Source: Leptospira_A soteropolitanensis
Lineage (GTDB): Bacteria > Spirochaetota > Leptospiria > Leptospirales > Leptospiraceae
DNA: 64,000 nt
NCBI RefSeq assembly: GCF_026151335.1
Contig: NZ_JAMQPP010000009.1
Reading direction: 5' to 3' (one strand)
Shown: piece after piece, positions 36,790-45,749 of the stretch
Layout: each line of letters opens with the position of its first letter
Numbering within the stretch: position 1 is the first letter of the stretch
The notes under the pieces: generated by a model
The model's input: the letters and a program-made list of their open reading frames with translations, nothing else
Told to the model about the DNA's origin: nothing
Database searches by the model: none
Program-made: the position numbers and the translations under genes

Positions 36790-36893
36790 AAACGTACTTT
36801 TGACAGTTTTGGAAATCCCCTCTCGGGGACAACCTTTTTGAAATTGGACGGTTTTCTCCTGGATGAAAATTAATGAAAAGTTTTTTTTTTCCT

Positions 36894-37673
36894 ATGACCC
36901 AATTAAGTGTCAATGTCAACAAGATCGCCACCTTGCGTAATTCTCGTGGTGGATCCATTCCCAATGTCATTCAAATATCAGAGATTATCCTGAATGCAGG
37001 CGCCTACGGCTTAACCATCCATCCTAGAGAGGATGAAAGGCATATCACCAAACAGGATGTATTCGAAATAAGAGAGTTTTTACAATCTTACAACGAAAAT
37101 TTGCTAAAAAAGGGAATTCCCAAAAAAGAATTTAATATCGAAGGCGAACCGAGTGCACGTTTTTTAGACCTAGTCCTTGCGGCCAAACCAGACCAGGCTA
37201 CCTTAGTTCCTGTAAAACCAGGTGAAATCACCTCCGATCATGGATTCGACTTAAAAGACAAAACAGTGTTCCAAACTTTAAATTCTATGGTCAAACGTTT
37301 TCACGATGAAGGAATTCGCGTTTCTTTGTTTATGGAAACCAATTTTGAACAATATAAGTTAGTGAAAGATTTAGAAGCTGATAGGATCGAACTTTATACA
37401 GGACCTTTTGCTTCTGCCTATGAAAAATCACATGAAGAAGGTTTATCAAGTTTTAAAGAATACGAAAAAGCGGCAATAGAAGCAAACAAACTTGAGTTAG
37501 GCGTAAATGCAGGACATGATTTGGATACTAATAATTTGAAACTATTTGCAAAACTCCCTTATTTAGTGGAAGTATCCATCGGCCACAGACTGGTAAGCCA
37601 AAGCCTTGTGGACGGAATGGAAAAAACGATAAAAGAATATCTCAAAGTTCTTTCGCAAGGAAACGCAACTTAG
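36894..37673 (+). CDS. pdxJ: Pyridoxine 5'-phosphate synthase PdxJ
   Basis: About 259 residues from ATG 36894 (MTQLSVNVNKIATLRNSRGG), which aligns with known PdxJ starts; an in-frame ATG at 36873 would add seven residues. It condenses 1-deoxyxylulose 5-phosphate with 3-amino-2-oxopropyl phosphate in vitamin B6 synthesis. Motifs: HPREDERHI, FNIEGEPS, VPVKPGEITSDHGFDL, ELYTGPFA, LGVNAGHDLDTNNL and VEVSIGHRLVS. The 3' end overlaps the convergent TPR lipoprotein gene by 32 bases. Confidence 0.95.
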   Translation: MTQLSVNVNKIATLRNSRGGSIPNVIQISEIILNAGAYGLTIHPREDERHITKQDVFEIREFLQSYNENLLKKGIPKKEFNIEGEPSARFLDLVLAAKPDQATLVPVKPGEITSDHGFDLKDKTVFQTLNSMVKRFHDEGIRVSLFMETNFEQYKLVKDLEADRIELYTGPFASAYEKSHEEGLSSFKEYEKAAIEANKLELGVNAGHDLDTNNLKLFAKLPYLVEVSIGHRLVSQSLVDGMEKTIKEYLKVLSQGNAT

Positions 37674-38649
37674 CATACTGCGGGTCTTGTTCTAAAAGTA
37701 ACTTTGCCGCTCTTTCTAGTGCGAGGGCCAATTGTCCTTCGAGTTTTCCTTTTCTTTTTGCAATTTGGATTTCAGAAAGGAAACTGCGAAGGGCGTCCCG
37801 TGCCTGTGCTTCATTGCCTGAAGCAGAAGCCAGTTTCACTTTTTTCCAAGAGTCAGTGATCGCGGTCCCAGATTTTAATGTTGTCCCTTGTAAGGGAACT
37901 CCCGCTTCTGTGCCGAGAGAAGAACTCACTGAAACCACTCCCGCACTCGCACCAGCCGCCTCTTTTCCCGATTCTCCTCTGTGGTAGTTGGCAGTATCCC
38001 AAATCTTAGAAAAAGGATCCGATTTCATTTGATCGGCATAAAGACGCTCTTTATAAGATATCGAGGAAAGGCGAATTTCTTTTAGAATGTTAGATTTGTC
38101 TACATCATTTAGACGTTGGAAACAATCCGCAAGAACTCCCCGACGCAAAGATTCTTTGGTAAGGATTCCACGCTCTGCAAGAAGTTGAAATGAAACAAAC
38201 TCTGGCGGTTTGTTTTCCCTACAAAGTTTTTGTGTTTCTGTGAATACCGCCAGTGCTTCTCCGTCTCGGGAATGGGCCTTGAGATCTGCAATATTTCCTG
38301 ATTTTTCTGCAGAAATTCTTAACATATTTTTATAGAGACTATCATTGGGATTTTTTTCTAGAGCCTTTCTAAAGGCAGTATAACTTTCGGAATAATTTCC
38401 CCTGTGGTATTCCAATAGTCCCCATGTGTAACATAAATAACCATCATCCGTATCTCGAGTCCGGCAAACGTATCTTAGTCGAGATATGGCAGCTTCTCTT
38501 GTATCTGCGGACTCCCAAACATCCAAAAGCACCTCTTCCAAGAAGATGAGGGTTTCCAAACTGTACGGATCCCGGGTAGGGTTTTTCTGAGGTTCTGATG
38601 TACAAAACCCCAAGGAAAGAGTGAAAATCAGGACAACGAATGGGCGCAT
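37642..38649 (-). CDS. TPR-containing lipoprotein
   Basis: 335 residues. Signal peptide with lipobox SLGFC (Cys16), then TPR-like helices (YTWGLLEYHRGNYSESYTAF and RKALEKNPNDSLYKNMLRIS). A Ser/Gly/Ala-rich linker (AAGASAGVVSVSSSLG) leads to a further helical region. Unknown role at the membrane. It diverges from the S41 protease gene across a 112-base gap and converges on pdxJ. Confidence 0.8.
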   Translation of the reverse strand: MRPFVVLIFTLSLGFCTSEPQKNPTRDPYSLETLIFLEEVLLDVWESADTREAAISRLRYVCRTRDTDDGYLCYTWGLLEYHRGNYSESYTAFRKALEKNPNDSLYKNMLRISAEKSGNIADLKAHSRDGEALAVFTETQKLCRENKPPEFVSFQLLAERGILTKESLRRGVLADCFQRLNDVDKSNILKEIRLSSISYKERLYADQMKSDPFSKIWDTANYHRGESGKEAAGASAGVVSVSSSLGTEAGVPLQGTTLKSGTAITDSWKKVKLASASGNEAQARDALRSFLSEIQIAKRKGKLEGQLALALERAAKLLLEQDPQYAKLRFLAKEL

Positions 38650-38761
38650 GGCACCGTCTATGATATACGTGTGTCCTAGATTTGTCCCGAATTTTTTTGA
38701 GTTGCATGGACTGGAAAATCGGAAATTCTTAGGATAATCTATCCACTTTACGAGCGATCCC

Positions 38762-40600
38762 TTGAAACGAATTGTTTACCTACTTTCCTTTTTCACCCTA
38801 CTTAGTTTTGCCCTTCCTGTAGGCTTTATTTCCTGCGAACCGGAAGCCAAAAAAGCGCCTAACCGTGTAACCAATTTTACTTACCAAGACTTCGAAACAG
38901 TGGTCAAATCTGTGGATAAGTTCTATATTGATAAAAACATCAATAAAAACCGAGCATTTACTGATGCGGCTTCTTTTGCCGTTCTCAGTATGCCACACCC
39001 GCTGTATATTTACCCAGAAAGTTATTTCGCTGAGAGGGAAAAATATGACGACAAAGAGGATCTTTGGCCTGGGAAAACTTTTAAAATTTCTCCTTCCGAC
39101 AAATTTGTGTTATTTGATCCTGACTACACTCTTGTTGAAAAAATCCAAAAAGAGAAATTAAAGAAAAACGAAAATAGAAAACTTTCTGATGCAGAAGTCA
39201 AAAAACTCATCGAAAAAGAAAAACTGAAAAAATCTGTTATCGCAGCAAAATGGGAAGAAATTAATTTCTCACGGAAAGAATTTGACCGAGTCATTACTTA
39301 CATCCAAGACAATTTAGAAACATACAAAACTCCCGTCCTCAAAGGACTTGTAGAACTTGATGGCGAACTTCCTGAAGAAGAGGAAGATAAAAAAGAATTC
39401 AGCATGGAACAAGTATTTCTTGCTGCTGCGAATGGATATTTGAATTCTTTAGATCCTCATTCTAATGTATTCCTTAAAGAAATGTGGGAAGAATCAATGG
39501 CGAAAATCAGCGATGGTTCTTTTGAAGGAATTGGAGCGATTTTATCTGGTGGTGGTAGTCGAGAAGTGGTAGTGGAAAACCCATTGGAAGGAAGCCCAGC
39601 CGTGAAAGCAGGAATCCGAAGTGGAGATACGATTGTCGCAGTCGATGGAAAAGTAATTAAAAATTTAACGCTCGATAAAGTAGTTAAAAAAATCAAAGGA
39701 CCGAAAGCAACAAAAGTAGTCCTTACTATCACAAGAAAAGGGAATACCGGAAAAACTGATATTGAAGTGATCCGCGATAAAATTACGATTAAAAACGTAA
39801 CCCATCATATCGTAAAAGAAAACCCACAAGTTGGTTATATTAAACTCACTGGATTCGTAAAACCAGGACCTGGCGAAGCTCCCATTGATACACAAATTGC
39901 GAATGCGGTTGTGGAGATGGAACAAGAAGCTAAAGAAGGTGGAAAACCATTGAAGGCTTTGATCTTAGACCTACGCGGAAACTCCGGTGGATATTTGGAC
40001 CTCGCCATTGATATCGCAGACATGTTTATCGAAAAAGGAATGATTGTATTTACAAGAACTCCATTCCGAAGTGATGAAGAAAAATATGCAAAGAATAAAG
40101 ATATCACCAAACTACCTTTAGTTGTCTTAATCAATTCAAAATCAGCTTCAGCTTCTGAAATTGTAGCAAGTGCGATCCAACACCACGGCCGAGGGATTTT
40201 ACTTGGGGAAAGAACTTTTGGTAAAGCAACCGTTCAAAGTTTAAATAACTTAGAAAACAATCCTGATTACTTACTTAAAATTACAAATGCAAGATACTAC
40301 TCCCCGTCTGGAAAAACGATCCAAGTCGTAGGCGTATCTCCAGACATTGAAGTTTCAGAAGAACCAGACGGCAGTTTTCCTTTCCGTTATCGTGAAGAGG
40401 ATATGTGGAACCACCTTCCACTCATCCCACACGAAGGAGTGGTAAAATCCAAATTCAATGTCAATGCGATCAAAGAATATGCAAAGAAAAATGGGAAGGC
40501 AGATGCTTTCTTAAAATCACATGCAAACGATGCTATTAAACCAGACTATATGTTAATTAGAAGTTTGGATTATATCGAAGGAATGTTAAATACAAAGTAA
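38762..40600 (+). CDS. S41-family C-terminal processing protease, lipoprotein form
   Basis: 612-residue protease starting at TTG (KRIVYLLSFF) with a signal peptide and lipobox FISC (Cys25), so probably lipid-anchored. An N-terminal domain of about 220 residues includes a Glu/Lys-rich stretch (ELPEEEEDKKEF). A PDZ domain follows (SPAVKAGIRSGDTIVAVDGK, about 270-350). The S41 catalytic core has the Ser motif NSKSASASEIVASAI and the Lys motif GERTFGKATVQSL. CtpA/Prc enzymes cleave periplasmic or outer membrane protein C-termini. About 110 residues follow the catalytic Lys. Confidence 0.92.
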   Translation: MKRIVYLLSFFTLLSFALPVGFISCEPEAKKAPNRVTNFTYQDFETVVKSVDKFYIDKNINKNRAFTDAASFAVLSMPHPLYIYPESYFAEREKYDDKEDLWPGKTFKISPSDKFVLFDPDYTLVEKIQKEKLKKNENRKLSDAEVKKLIEKEKLKKSVIAAKWEEINFSRKEFDRVITYIQDNLETYKTPVLKGLVELDGELPEEEEDKKEFSMEQVFLAAANGYLNSLDPHSNVFLKEMWEESMAKISDGSFEGIGAILSGGGSREVVVENPLEGSPAVKAGIRSGDTIVAVDGKVIKNLTLDKVVKKIKGPKATKVVLTITRKGNTGKTDIEVIRDKITIKNVTHHIVKENPQVGYIKLTGFVKPGPGEAPIDTQIANAVVEMEQEAKEGGKPLKALILDLRGNSGGYLDLAIDIADMFIEKGMIVFTRTPFRSDEEKYAKNKDITKLPLVVLINSKSASASEIVASAIQHHGRGILLGERTFGKATVQSLNNLENNPDYLLKITNARYYSPSGKTIQVVGVSPDIEVSEEPDGSFPFRYREEDMWNHLPLIPHEGVVKSKFNVNAIKEYAKKNGKADAFLKSHANDAIKPDYMLIRSLDYIEGMLNTK

Positions 40601-40649
40601 TCCTAATCTCTTTTCATAAGGGAATAGCATTCAATAAATTGGGAATCAT

Positions 40650-42251
40650 GTGACACGAATTAAATCGGATTTTTTGATCATTGGAAGCGGAGTGAGTGGC
40701 TTATTTACCGCCCTCAAATTAGCTCCGCTTGGATCTGTAGTGGTTGTTACTAAAAAAGCAGACTACGAATCCAATACCAATTATGCGCAAGGGGGAATTG
40801 CCTCCGTTTTCGATGATAAGGATAAGTTCGAAGAACATATCCAAGATACCTTAGAATCAGGTGCTGGTCTTTGTGACTTAGAGGCGGTGAAAGTTTTAGT
40901 CGAAGAAGGACCCACACGGGTTCGGGAGCTTCTAGAACTCGGTGTTCCGTTTACCAGAAACCAAACAGGGGAACTGGATCTTGCGCGCGAAGGTGGTCAT
41001 AGCAAAAATCGCATCATCCATTCACTTGACAGAACAGGTAGTGCCGTTGAACAGTCGCTACTTGACCATGTCCATGCTAATAAAAACATTCAAATTCTAG
41101 AAAACCATGCCTGTGTAGATCTAATCACCAAACACCATTTAAAGGACAAAGACAATCTTCCTCTTAGATGTTATGGTGCCTACATTGTAGATACAGAAAC
41201 AGGAGAAGTATTTCCAGTCTTAGCTAAAAAAACAATTTTAGCCACGGGTGGTGCAGGTCAGGTGTATTTACACACAACCAATCCAAACATCGCGACTGGT
41301 GATGGAGTGGCGAGTGCTTACCGGGCGGGTGCCATTGTTAAAAACATGGAATTTTATCAATTTCATCCTACTTCCCTTTTCCATGAACAGGGAAATAGTT
41401 TTTTAATTTCAGAAGCTGTTCGCGGTCATGGTGGCATCTTACGAGAGATAGGTGGTAGACCTTTTATGAAAGACTATCATACATTGGGAGAACTAGCACC
41501 GCGTGATATTGTGGCTCGTGCCATCGATGATACGATGAAAAAACGAGGAGAACCCCATGTCCTTCTCGATATCACTCATAGACCCGCAAACGATATCATT
41601 AACCACTTTCCCTCAATTTATGAACGATGTAAAAAACTTGGTATCGATATTACAACAGATCCCATCCCAGTAGTGCCAGCGGCTCACTATATGTGCGGGG
41701 GTGTGGCAACGGATCTTCTTGGACGAACCAATATTGCCGACTTATATGCATGTGGGGAAACAACTTGCACTGGAGTTCACGGCGGAAACCGATTAGCATC
41801 AAATAGTTTGTTGGAGTGCCTTGTTTTTTCGCACAGAATTGCTGGAGATATTCGGTCCCAAGGAAAATTAAGTTATTCTGCCGAAACAGATCTTATTCCT
41901 GATTGGAACAAAGAAGGAACGACCAATACAGAAGAATGGGTTCTCATCTCACATGATCTTATCGAAATCAAAACCATTATGAGTAACTACGTTGGAATTG
42001 TGCGTTCAGATATGCGACTCGAAAGGGCACTCCGTCGTTTGAAGCTAATTTCCGAAGAAGTAAAGGACTATTACAATAGAACCACTGTCTCTCTTGGATT
42101 ACTTGAACTTAGAAACCTAGTGAAAGTTGCGGAACTCATTGTTCGTTCAGCACTCCTAAGAAAAGAAAGTCGTGGACTGCATTATAGTACAGACTATCCA
42201 GAAGATAGAACTCCATCAAGACAAGATACCATCCTTTCTCACAAACTCTAA
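40650..42251 (+). CDS. nadB: L-aspartate oxidase NadB
   Basis: 533-residue flavoenzyme oxidising L-aspartate to iminoaspartate, the first step of NAD synthesis. It starts with GTG. FAD-binding motif IIGSGVSGLFTALKLA, the quinolinate-pathway stretch NTNYAQGGIASVF, the catalytic region EFYQFHPTSL, HGGILREIGGRPFM, and C-terminal ETTCTGVHGGNRLASNSLLE. The R-H-R-type substrate residues fit NadB rather than fumarate reductase subunit A, and there is no iron-sulphur partner gene nearby. Confidence 0.95.
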   Translation: MTRIKSDFLIIGSGVSGLFTALKLAPLGSVVVVTKKADYESNTNYAQGGIASVFDDKDKFEEHIQDTLESGAGLCDLEAVKVLVEEGPTRVRELLELGVPFTRNQTGELDLAREGGHSKNRIIHSLDRTGSAVEQSLLDHVHANKNIQILENHACVDLITKHHLKDKDNLPLRCYGAYIVDTETGEVFPVLAKKTILATGGAGQVYLHTTNPNIATGDGVASAYRAGAIVKNMEFYQFHPTSLFHEQGNSFLISEAVRGHGGILREIGGRPFMKDYHTLGELAPRDIVARAIDDTMKKRGEPHVLLDITHRPANDIINHFPSIYERCKKLGIDITTDPIPVVPAAHYMCGGVATDLLGRTNIADLYACGETTCTGVHGGNRLASNSLLECLVFSHRIAGDIRSQGKLSYSAETDLIPDWNKEGTTNTEEWVLISHDLIEIKTIMSNYVGIVRSDMRLERALRRLKLISEEVKDYYNRTTVSLGLLELRNLVKVAELIVRSALLRKESRGLHYSTDYPEDRTPSRQDTILSHKL

Positions 42252-42275
42252 AGAACAGACAAAACTTAAGCGCCA

Positions 42276-42338
42276 GGGACCCTAGCGGAAATCCTTTCTC
42301 GTAAGAGAAAGATTGCAGCGGAGGGCCCGGTCCTTTTT
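42276..42338 (+). terminator. Palindromic element A; possible nadB terminator
   Basis: Outer arms GGACC (42277-42281) and GGTCC (42329-42333) are followed by TTTTTAG. Nested inside is a hairpin CTTTCTC-gtaa-GAGAAAG (42294-42311). It sits 25 bases after the nadB stop and could end transcription, but it also looks like one of the GC-rich intergenic repeat elements of this region. Confidence 0.5.
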
Positions 42339-42374
42339 AGTTAAAATTTTTGAATAAGGAAAAATCGGAGGCGC

Positions 42375-42388
42375 CCACCTAACTAAAA
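42375..42388 (+). repeat. 14-bp direct repeat CCACCTAACTAAAA, left copy
   Basis: An identical 14-mer occurs at 42899-42912, just before the recombinase gene. The two copies enclose the small membrane protein gene. They could be recombination or regulatory sites. Confidence 0.7.
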
Positions 42389-42437
42389 ATGGTTGGTATT
42401 ATAAATCTTAAATCCGGAAAATTTCACCAAACACCAA

Positions 42438-42653
42438 TTAACCTCGAAACCCAAGAATGGTATAAACAATTCCTAAGATGATGGGAAGGATGGAATAACT
42501 AAATACATGGATGAAGTATCCGCGTTTTTCGCCCCATTTTTGTTTCATCGGCTCTAATTTCCAAAAAAAACTCGGCTTGTAAATGCGAAGGATATAGGTG
42601 GTGGTTCCGTAGAGAATAAAAAATACGCCGAGTCCGACAGTGATTAGGTTCAT
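42438..42653 (-). CDS. Small two-helix membrane protein
   Basis: 71 residues from ATG 42653 (MNLITVGLGVFFIL), preceded by ggag 5-8 bases upstream; the frame is open to 42716, but that part overlaps no better start. Two hydrophobic segments (ITVGLGVFFILYGTTTYIL and VFSYSILPIILGIVYTILG) flank a polar loop with KPSFFWKLEPMKQKWG. This layout recalls small uncharacterised inner-membrane proteins. It lies alone between the palindromic element and the recombinase. Confidence 0.65.
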   Translation of the reverse strand: MNLITVGLGVFFILYGTTTYILRIYKPSFFWKLEPMKQKWGEKRGYFIHVFSYSILPIILGIVYTILGFRG

Positions 42654-42936
42654 AAGTCTCCTTGTTCTCTCTAGGTTGTGCGAGAATGCGAACTTTCCAA
42701 GAAAAAAAAGCTGCAAAAGTAGTTTTGGTTATCGAAATTGATTGGGTTGTGATAGAGGGAACACATTGGGTGGCGGGTCTAGAACCCCTCCCAAAGTCAG
42801 GGCGGGGATACTAGATTCACCCCCAACTCCGGAAAATATACGAAACTCCATTAAAAACTAACAAAACTTTAAATTATAAGAACCAAACCAAAGAGATTCC
42901 ACCTAACTAAAATACAAATACAAGGTTAGGTGCCAA
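42654..42936. other. Intergenic leader of the recombinase gene
   Basis: 283 bases without a gene. It holds a C/G-rich stretch with imperfect symmetry around 42776-42830 (ggcgggtctagaacccctccc), an AT-rich part, and the inverted repeat described separately at 42900-42932. No clear promoter box could be assigned. Confidence 0.5.
42899..42932 (+). promoter_or_regulatory. Inverted repeat covering the recombinase ribosome binding site
   Basis: CACCTAAC (42900-42907) can pair perfectly with GTTAGGTG (42925-42932) over a 17-base loop. The right arm contains the only Shine-Dalgarno-like bases (aggtg), 4 bases before the ATG at 42937, so folding would hide the ribosome binding site. The left arm is part of the 14-mer that is repeated at 42375. 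The two arms also fit the RYYYAAC and GTTRRRY core-site consensus of integron recombination sites, but the spacing is too short for a normal attC site. Confidence 0.6.
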
Positions 42937-44061
42937 ATGTTAAAACTTCGTTATTCACTCGATGACAATCGATTTCATTTACGATTTCGATTTTCAGAAA
43001 TTTTTGTATCTATTGCAAAATCGATTCCAAAAGGTTGTTACCATCCTGTAAATAGAACTTGGTCTTATCCGAACGATCCAATCATTATAAAACAATTATT
43101 AGATGCTTTTGAGCAGCATGATATCAGAATTTTACCAAGAGAAATTCCGAAACAATGTGGGATACTACAAGACTATTTCAAAGCAACCAGAGAAAGAAAT
43201 TTAAGTTTTTGTACAAGAAAAACATACTACTCTCATCTATTTCGATTGTTATTGTTTACAGAAAAACTTCCATCCAATATACGATTGTTGGATTTAGAAA
43301 ATTATTTGGACCATTTAGTTATTGAGCGTGGTGCAAAATCCTCTAGTGTTCGTTCCGCAAGACAAGCCTTTATCTTTTATTTTCGTGAGGTCAGAAAGCA
43401 GTTCACTCATCTAAAATTCCCCAAGATGAAAGTAGAATCTAAACTCCCAGAAGTTTTGTCCGCAGAAGAAACAAGAGCCATCTTCAACGCTTTACCAAAC
43501 CAAAAACACAAAATGTTACTCCTTATCAGTTATTCTTCAGGATTACGCGTGAGCGAAGTGATTCATTTAAAAATAACCGATATAGACTTAAAACGAAATA
43601 TGGTTCGTGTCAATCAAGGCAAAGGCAAAAAAGATAGATATACTGTTCTTGCTACCACACTCATTGAAGAATTAAAAGAATATCTAAAAATAAGAGAATA
43701 CAACTTACTCCTAAAACAAAGTTATAACGAAGTTAAAGCGAATCCTTGGTTATTCCCAGGTATGAAAAATAGACCACTAAACATTCGTACTGCGGAAAGT
43801 ATCTTCACAAATGCTGCGCAGAAGGCAAAAATAAAAAAGAAGGTTAGTTTCCATAGTTTGCGACATGCTTTTGCTACGCATTTATTAGAATTGGGAACCG
43901 ATTTACGAATGATTCAAACATTACTCGGACACGCTAGTGTCCGAACCACACAAATTTATACGAAAGTAGCAAGAAGTCGCTTAGAGAATATTATAAGTCC
44001 CTTGGACCGCATTCCAAACGCAAAAGAAAAAATAATCCTTTTGCCAGAAAAAAAAGACTAA
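42937..44061 (+). CDS. Tyrosine recombinase with extra N-terminal domain
   Basis: 374-residue site-specific integrase. Catalytic residues are all present: Arg204 in SSGLRVSEV, Lys in GKGKKDRYTVL, His306 and Arg309 in FHSLRHAFATHLL, His332 in LLGHAS, Tyr341 in QIYTK. A SAM-like core-binding domain covers about residues 75-165. The first ~72 residues are an added domain (FRFSEIFVSIAKSIPKGCYH, then PVNRTWSYPND) that resembles the HARP-like fold phrase 'IKxIPGxxWxPxxxxWxxP' found at the start of some SNF2 helicases. There is no integron-integrase-specific insertion before the HxxR box that I can see. It may mobilise the surrounding small genes. Confidence 0.9.
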   Translation: MLKLRYSLDDNRFHLRFRFSEIFVSIAKSIPKGCYHPVNRTWSYPNDPIIIKQLLDAFEQHDIRILPREIPKQCGILQDYFKATRERNLSFCTRKTYYSHLFRLLLFTEKLPSNIRLLDLENYLDHLVIERGAKSSSVRSARQAFIFYFREVRKQFTHLKFPKMKVESKLPEVLSAEETRAIFNALPNQKHKMLLLISYSSGLRVSEVIHLKITDIDLKRNMVRVNQGKGKKDRYTVLATTLIEELKEYLKIREYNLLLKQSYNEVKANPWLFPGMKNRPLNIRTAESIFTNAAQKAKIKKKVSFHSLRHAFATHLLELGTDLRMIQTLLGHASVRTTQIYTKVARSRLENIISPLDRIPNAKEKIILLPEKKD

Positions 44062-44142
44062 ACCTATCATCACTTTTTCTAATCGGTCACTTTAATCGAA
44101 TCCATTTCTATCCAAAAAGTTCCTTTTCCTTCAAACAATGGG

Positions 44143-44171
44143 TTGACGAAAAATTTTCCCTACTCTTCTAT
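44143..44171 (+). promoter_or_regulatory. Candidate sigma-70-type promoter for the DUF1801 gene
   Basis: TTGACG at 44143-44148 and a weak -10 box TTCTAT at 44166-44171 are 17 bases apart and lie about 40 bases before the ATG at 44210. The -10 box matches the consensus at only three positions. Confidence 0.35.
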
Positions 44172-44209
44172 TCATTCGTCACTAGATAGACAAAATCCAT
44201 AACAACTCA

Positions 44210-44617
44210 ATGAAAGATAAATTCGAACAATTCTATTCATCTCTTACAGAAACCGAGATTTCTATTATATTGCGGTTAAAAGAAATTTTAAAACCATTTG
44301 ATAGTCTCGAAGAAAGGATTTCCTATTCCGTCCTTTACTACTTTCAAAATAGTCGAGTTTGTTTCATTTGGCCGGCTTCCATTAAGCCAGGACCAAAATC
44401 TGGCGTGCAGTTTGGATTTTGTAATGGTTATCTGTTAAACGATCCCAATCAAAAACTAGAAAGAGAAAATCGAAAGCAAGTTTATTGTATCACCTACCAT
44501 TCAAAGGAAGAAATCAACGAATTAGACTTAATCACTTTTATAAAAAATGCATTAGAAGTGGATCAGAAGATTTTTAAAAAGAAAAAGCAGCGCGTTCCCA
44601 ATGGGACCAGTTATTAA
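44210..44617 (+). CDS. DUF1801-type protein
   Basis: 135 residues. The order 'ISYSVLYYFQNSRVCFIWPA', 'GVQFGFCNGYLLNDPNQKLE' and a C-terminal 'LDLITFIKNALEVDQKI' is that of the DUF1801/YdhG-like fold (iron-chaperone-like, frataxin-related shape). Biochemical role is unknown. It has its own candidate promoter and stands between the recombinase and a palindromic element, as a mobile single-gene unit might. Confidence 0.7.
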   Translation: MKDKFEQFYSSLTETEISIILRLKEILKPFDSLEERISYSVLYYFQNSRVCFIWPASIKPGPKSGVQFGFCNGYLLNDPNQKLERENRKQVYCITYHSKEEINELDLITFIKNALEVDQKIFKKKKQRVPNGTSY

Positions 44618-44619
44618 AT

Positions 44620-44727
44620 CCCTATAAAAAAGGGCCGGGTCACTTCGGGGTGCGCTAACGCTCCCGTCGCCTACCATTTAACAATGGAAGGCGACCAAGC
44701 CCTACGTCCCCTTAACGCAAAATAGGG
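44620..44727. repeat. Palindromic intergenic element B
   Basis: Outer arms CCCTAT (44620-44625) and ATAGGG (44722-44727) enclose a GC-rich body with a near-perfect hairpin. In it GTCGCCT (44666-44672) pairs with AGGCGAC (44689-44695), and CCATT (44674-44678) with AATGG (44683-44687), around the loop taac with one A-A mismatch. The base composition is clearly different from the coding neighbours. It could be a mobile repeat or a bidirectional terminator between the converging DUF1801 and DUF805 genes. Confidence 0.75.
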
Positions 44728-44753
44728 AACCTAAACTTTAAAAAAACCGATTG

Positions 44754-45050
44754 TCATTTTCCCTTTTGTGCCCAAAAATAAATAAGCACCAAAATTCCAA
44801 TTCCAGTTAGACCAATCAATTGCCACCAACCACTCATTCCCACATCATGTAGACGACGGGAACCTACACTCAAACTAGGCAACAAGACCGCTAGGGAAAA
44901 GATTCCACCAATGATAGGAAGGAACATGTTAAGTATCGCACTAATGATGATACAAAAGACTACCCACCACCAGAACTCTGGCCTTTTCGCATTGCCACTA
45001 AAATCAGCATATTTTTGAAAACATACCTTAATCGCATCTTGGAATGACAT
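44754..45050 (-). CDS. DUF805 family membrane protein
   Basis: 98 residues: an N-terminal cytosolic part with FSGNAKRPEFWWWVVFCIII (the RxEFWxF-type signature of DUF805), three membrane helices and the conserved RRLHDVGMSGWW before the last helix. DUF805 proteins are small inner-membrane proteins of unknown function, common in genomic islands and integron cassettes. It converges with the DUF1801 gene. Confidence 0.9.
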   Translation of the reverse strand: MSFQDAIKVCFQKYADFSGNAKRPEFWWWVVFCIIISAILNMFLPIIGGIFSLAVLLPSLSVGSRRLHDVGMSGWWQLIGLTGIGILVLIYFWAQKGK

Positions 45051-45154
45051 ATCGTTTTACCTTCCACGAAATTACTTATTTTGTTTCATTACAAACGACC
45101 CATATTAGAAATTAATTTTTAATCATGTAAAGTAAAAAAAGAGGGTTTTTATCC

Positions 45155-45749
45155 ATGTTGCAAATAGGAATACTCATATTCCCTAAAGTAGAAGTAATGG
45201 ACATTACTGGTCCCTTCGTTAGTAGTTTCGCTCGCAGTAACTACTGATCAAAGGAAATTGTGTAGTCTATTTCTAGTGGCAAAGAACCTTTTTCCCTTTC
45301 AAGCAAGTAACGAATTGATGGTTTTGCCTAACTTTGAATACTCAAATTGCCCTCGGATGGAAATTCTTATAGTCCCTGGAGGATACGGCGCCGAAGAGTT
45401 AAAGATTAGAAATCAAACAATCATTAGTTGGATTAAAGCAAAATATTCAAAAGTTAAGCATTTAGCCTCTGTTTGTACGGGAGCTTTTTTATTAGCAGAA
45501 ATAGGGCTTTTAGACTACTTAGAAGTCACTACTCATTGGATGGATGTTAATACTCTAAAAAACAATTATCCACTATTAAATGTGATAGAAAACGTTAGAT
45601 ATACTGATAGTGGGAAAATCCTTACATCGGGTGGAATTTCCTCCGGTATCCATTTGAGTTTTTACCTTCTCCAAAAACAATTTGGTTTGGAAGTAGCAAC
45701 TCGGACCGCAAAACGTATGGAATACGATTGGAGTCCAGAAAAAAGATAA
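45155..45749 (+). pseudogene. DJ-1/PfpI-family protein gene, frameshifted
   Basis: The first part (MLQIGILIFPKVEVMDITGP) runs from ATG 45155 to a TGA at 45245-45247. The remainder continues in the next frame as LFLVAKN and then the family core EILIVPGGYGAEEL, HLASVCTGAFLLAEIGLLD (nucleophile-elbow Cys) and VTTHWMDVNTL, TSGGISSGIHLSFYLL. This is a GATase1/AraC-N-type DJ-1/PfpI protein. The frame change falls near 45220-45243, where 'GPF' should be followed by EVFS-like sequence, so a small deletion is likely. It could instead be a sequencing error. Confidence 0.8.
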
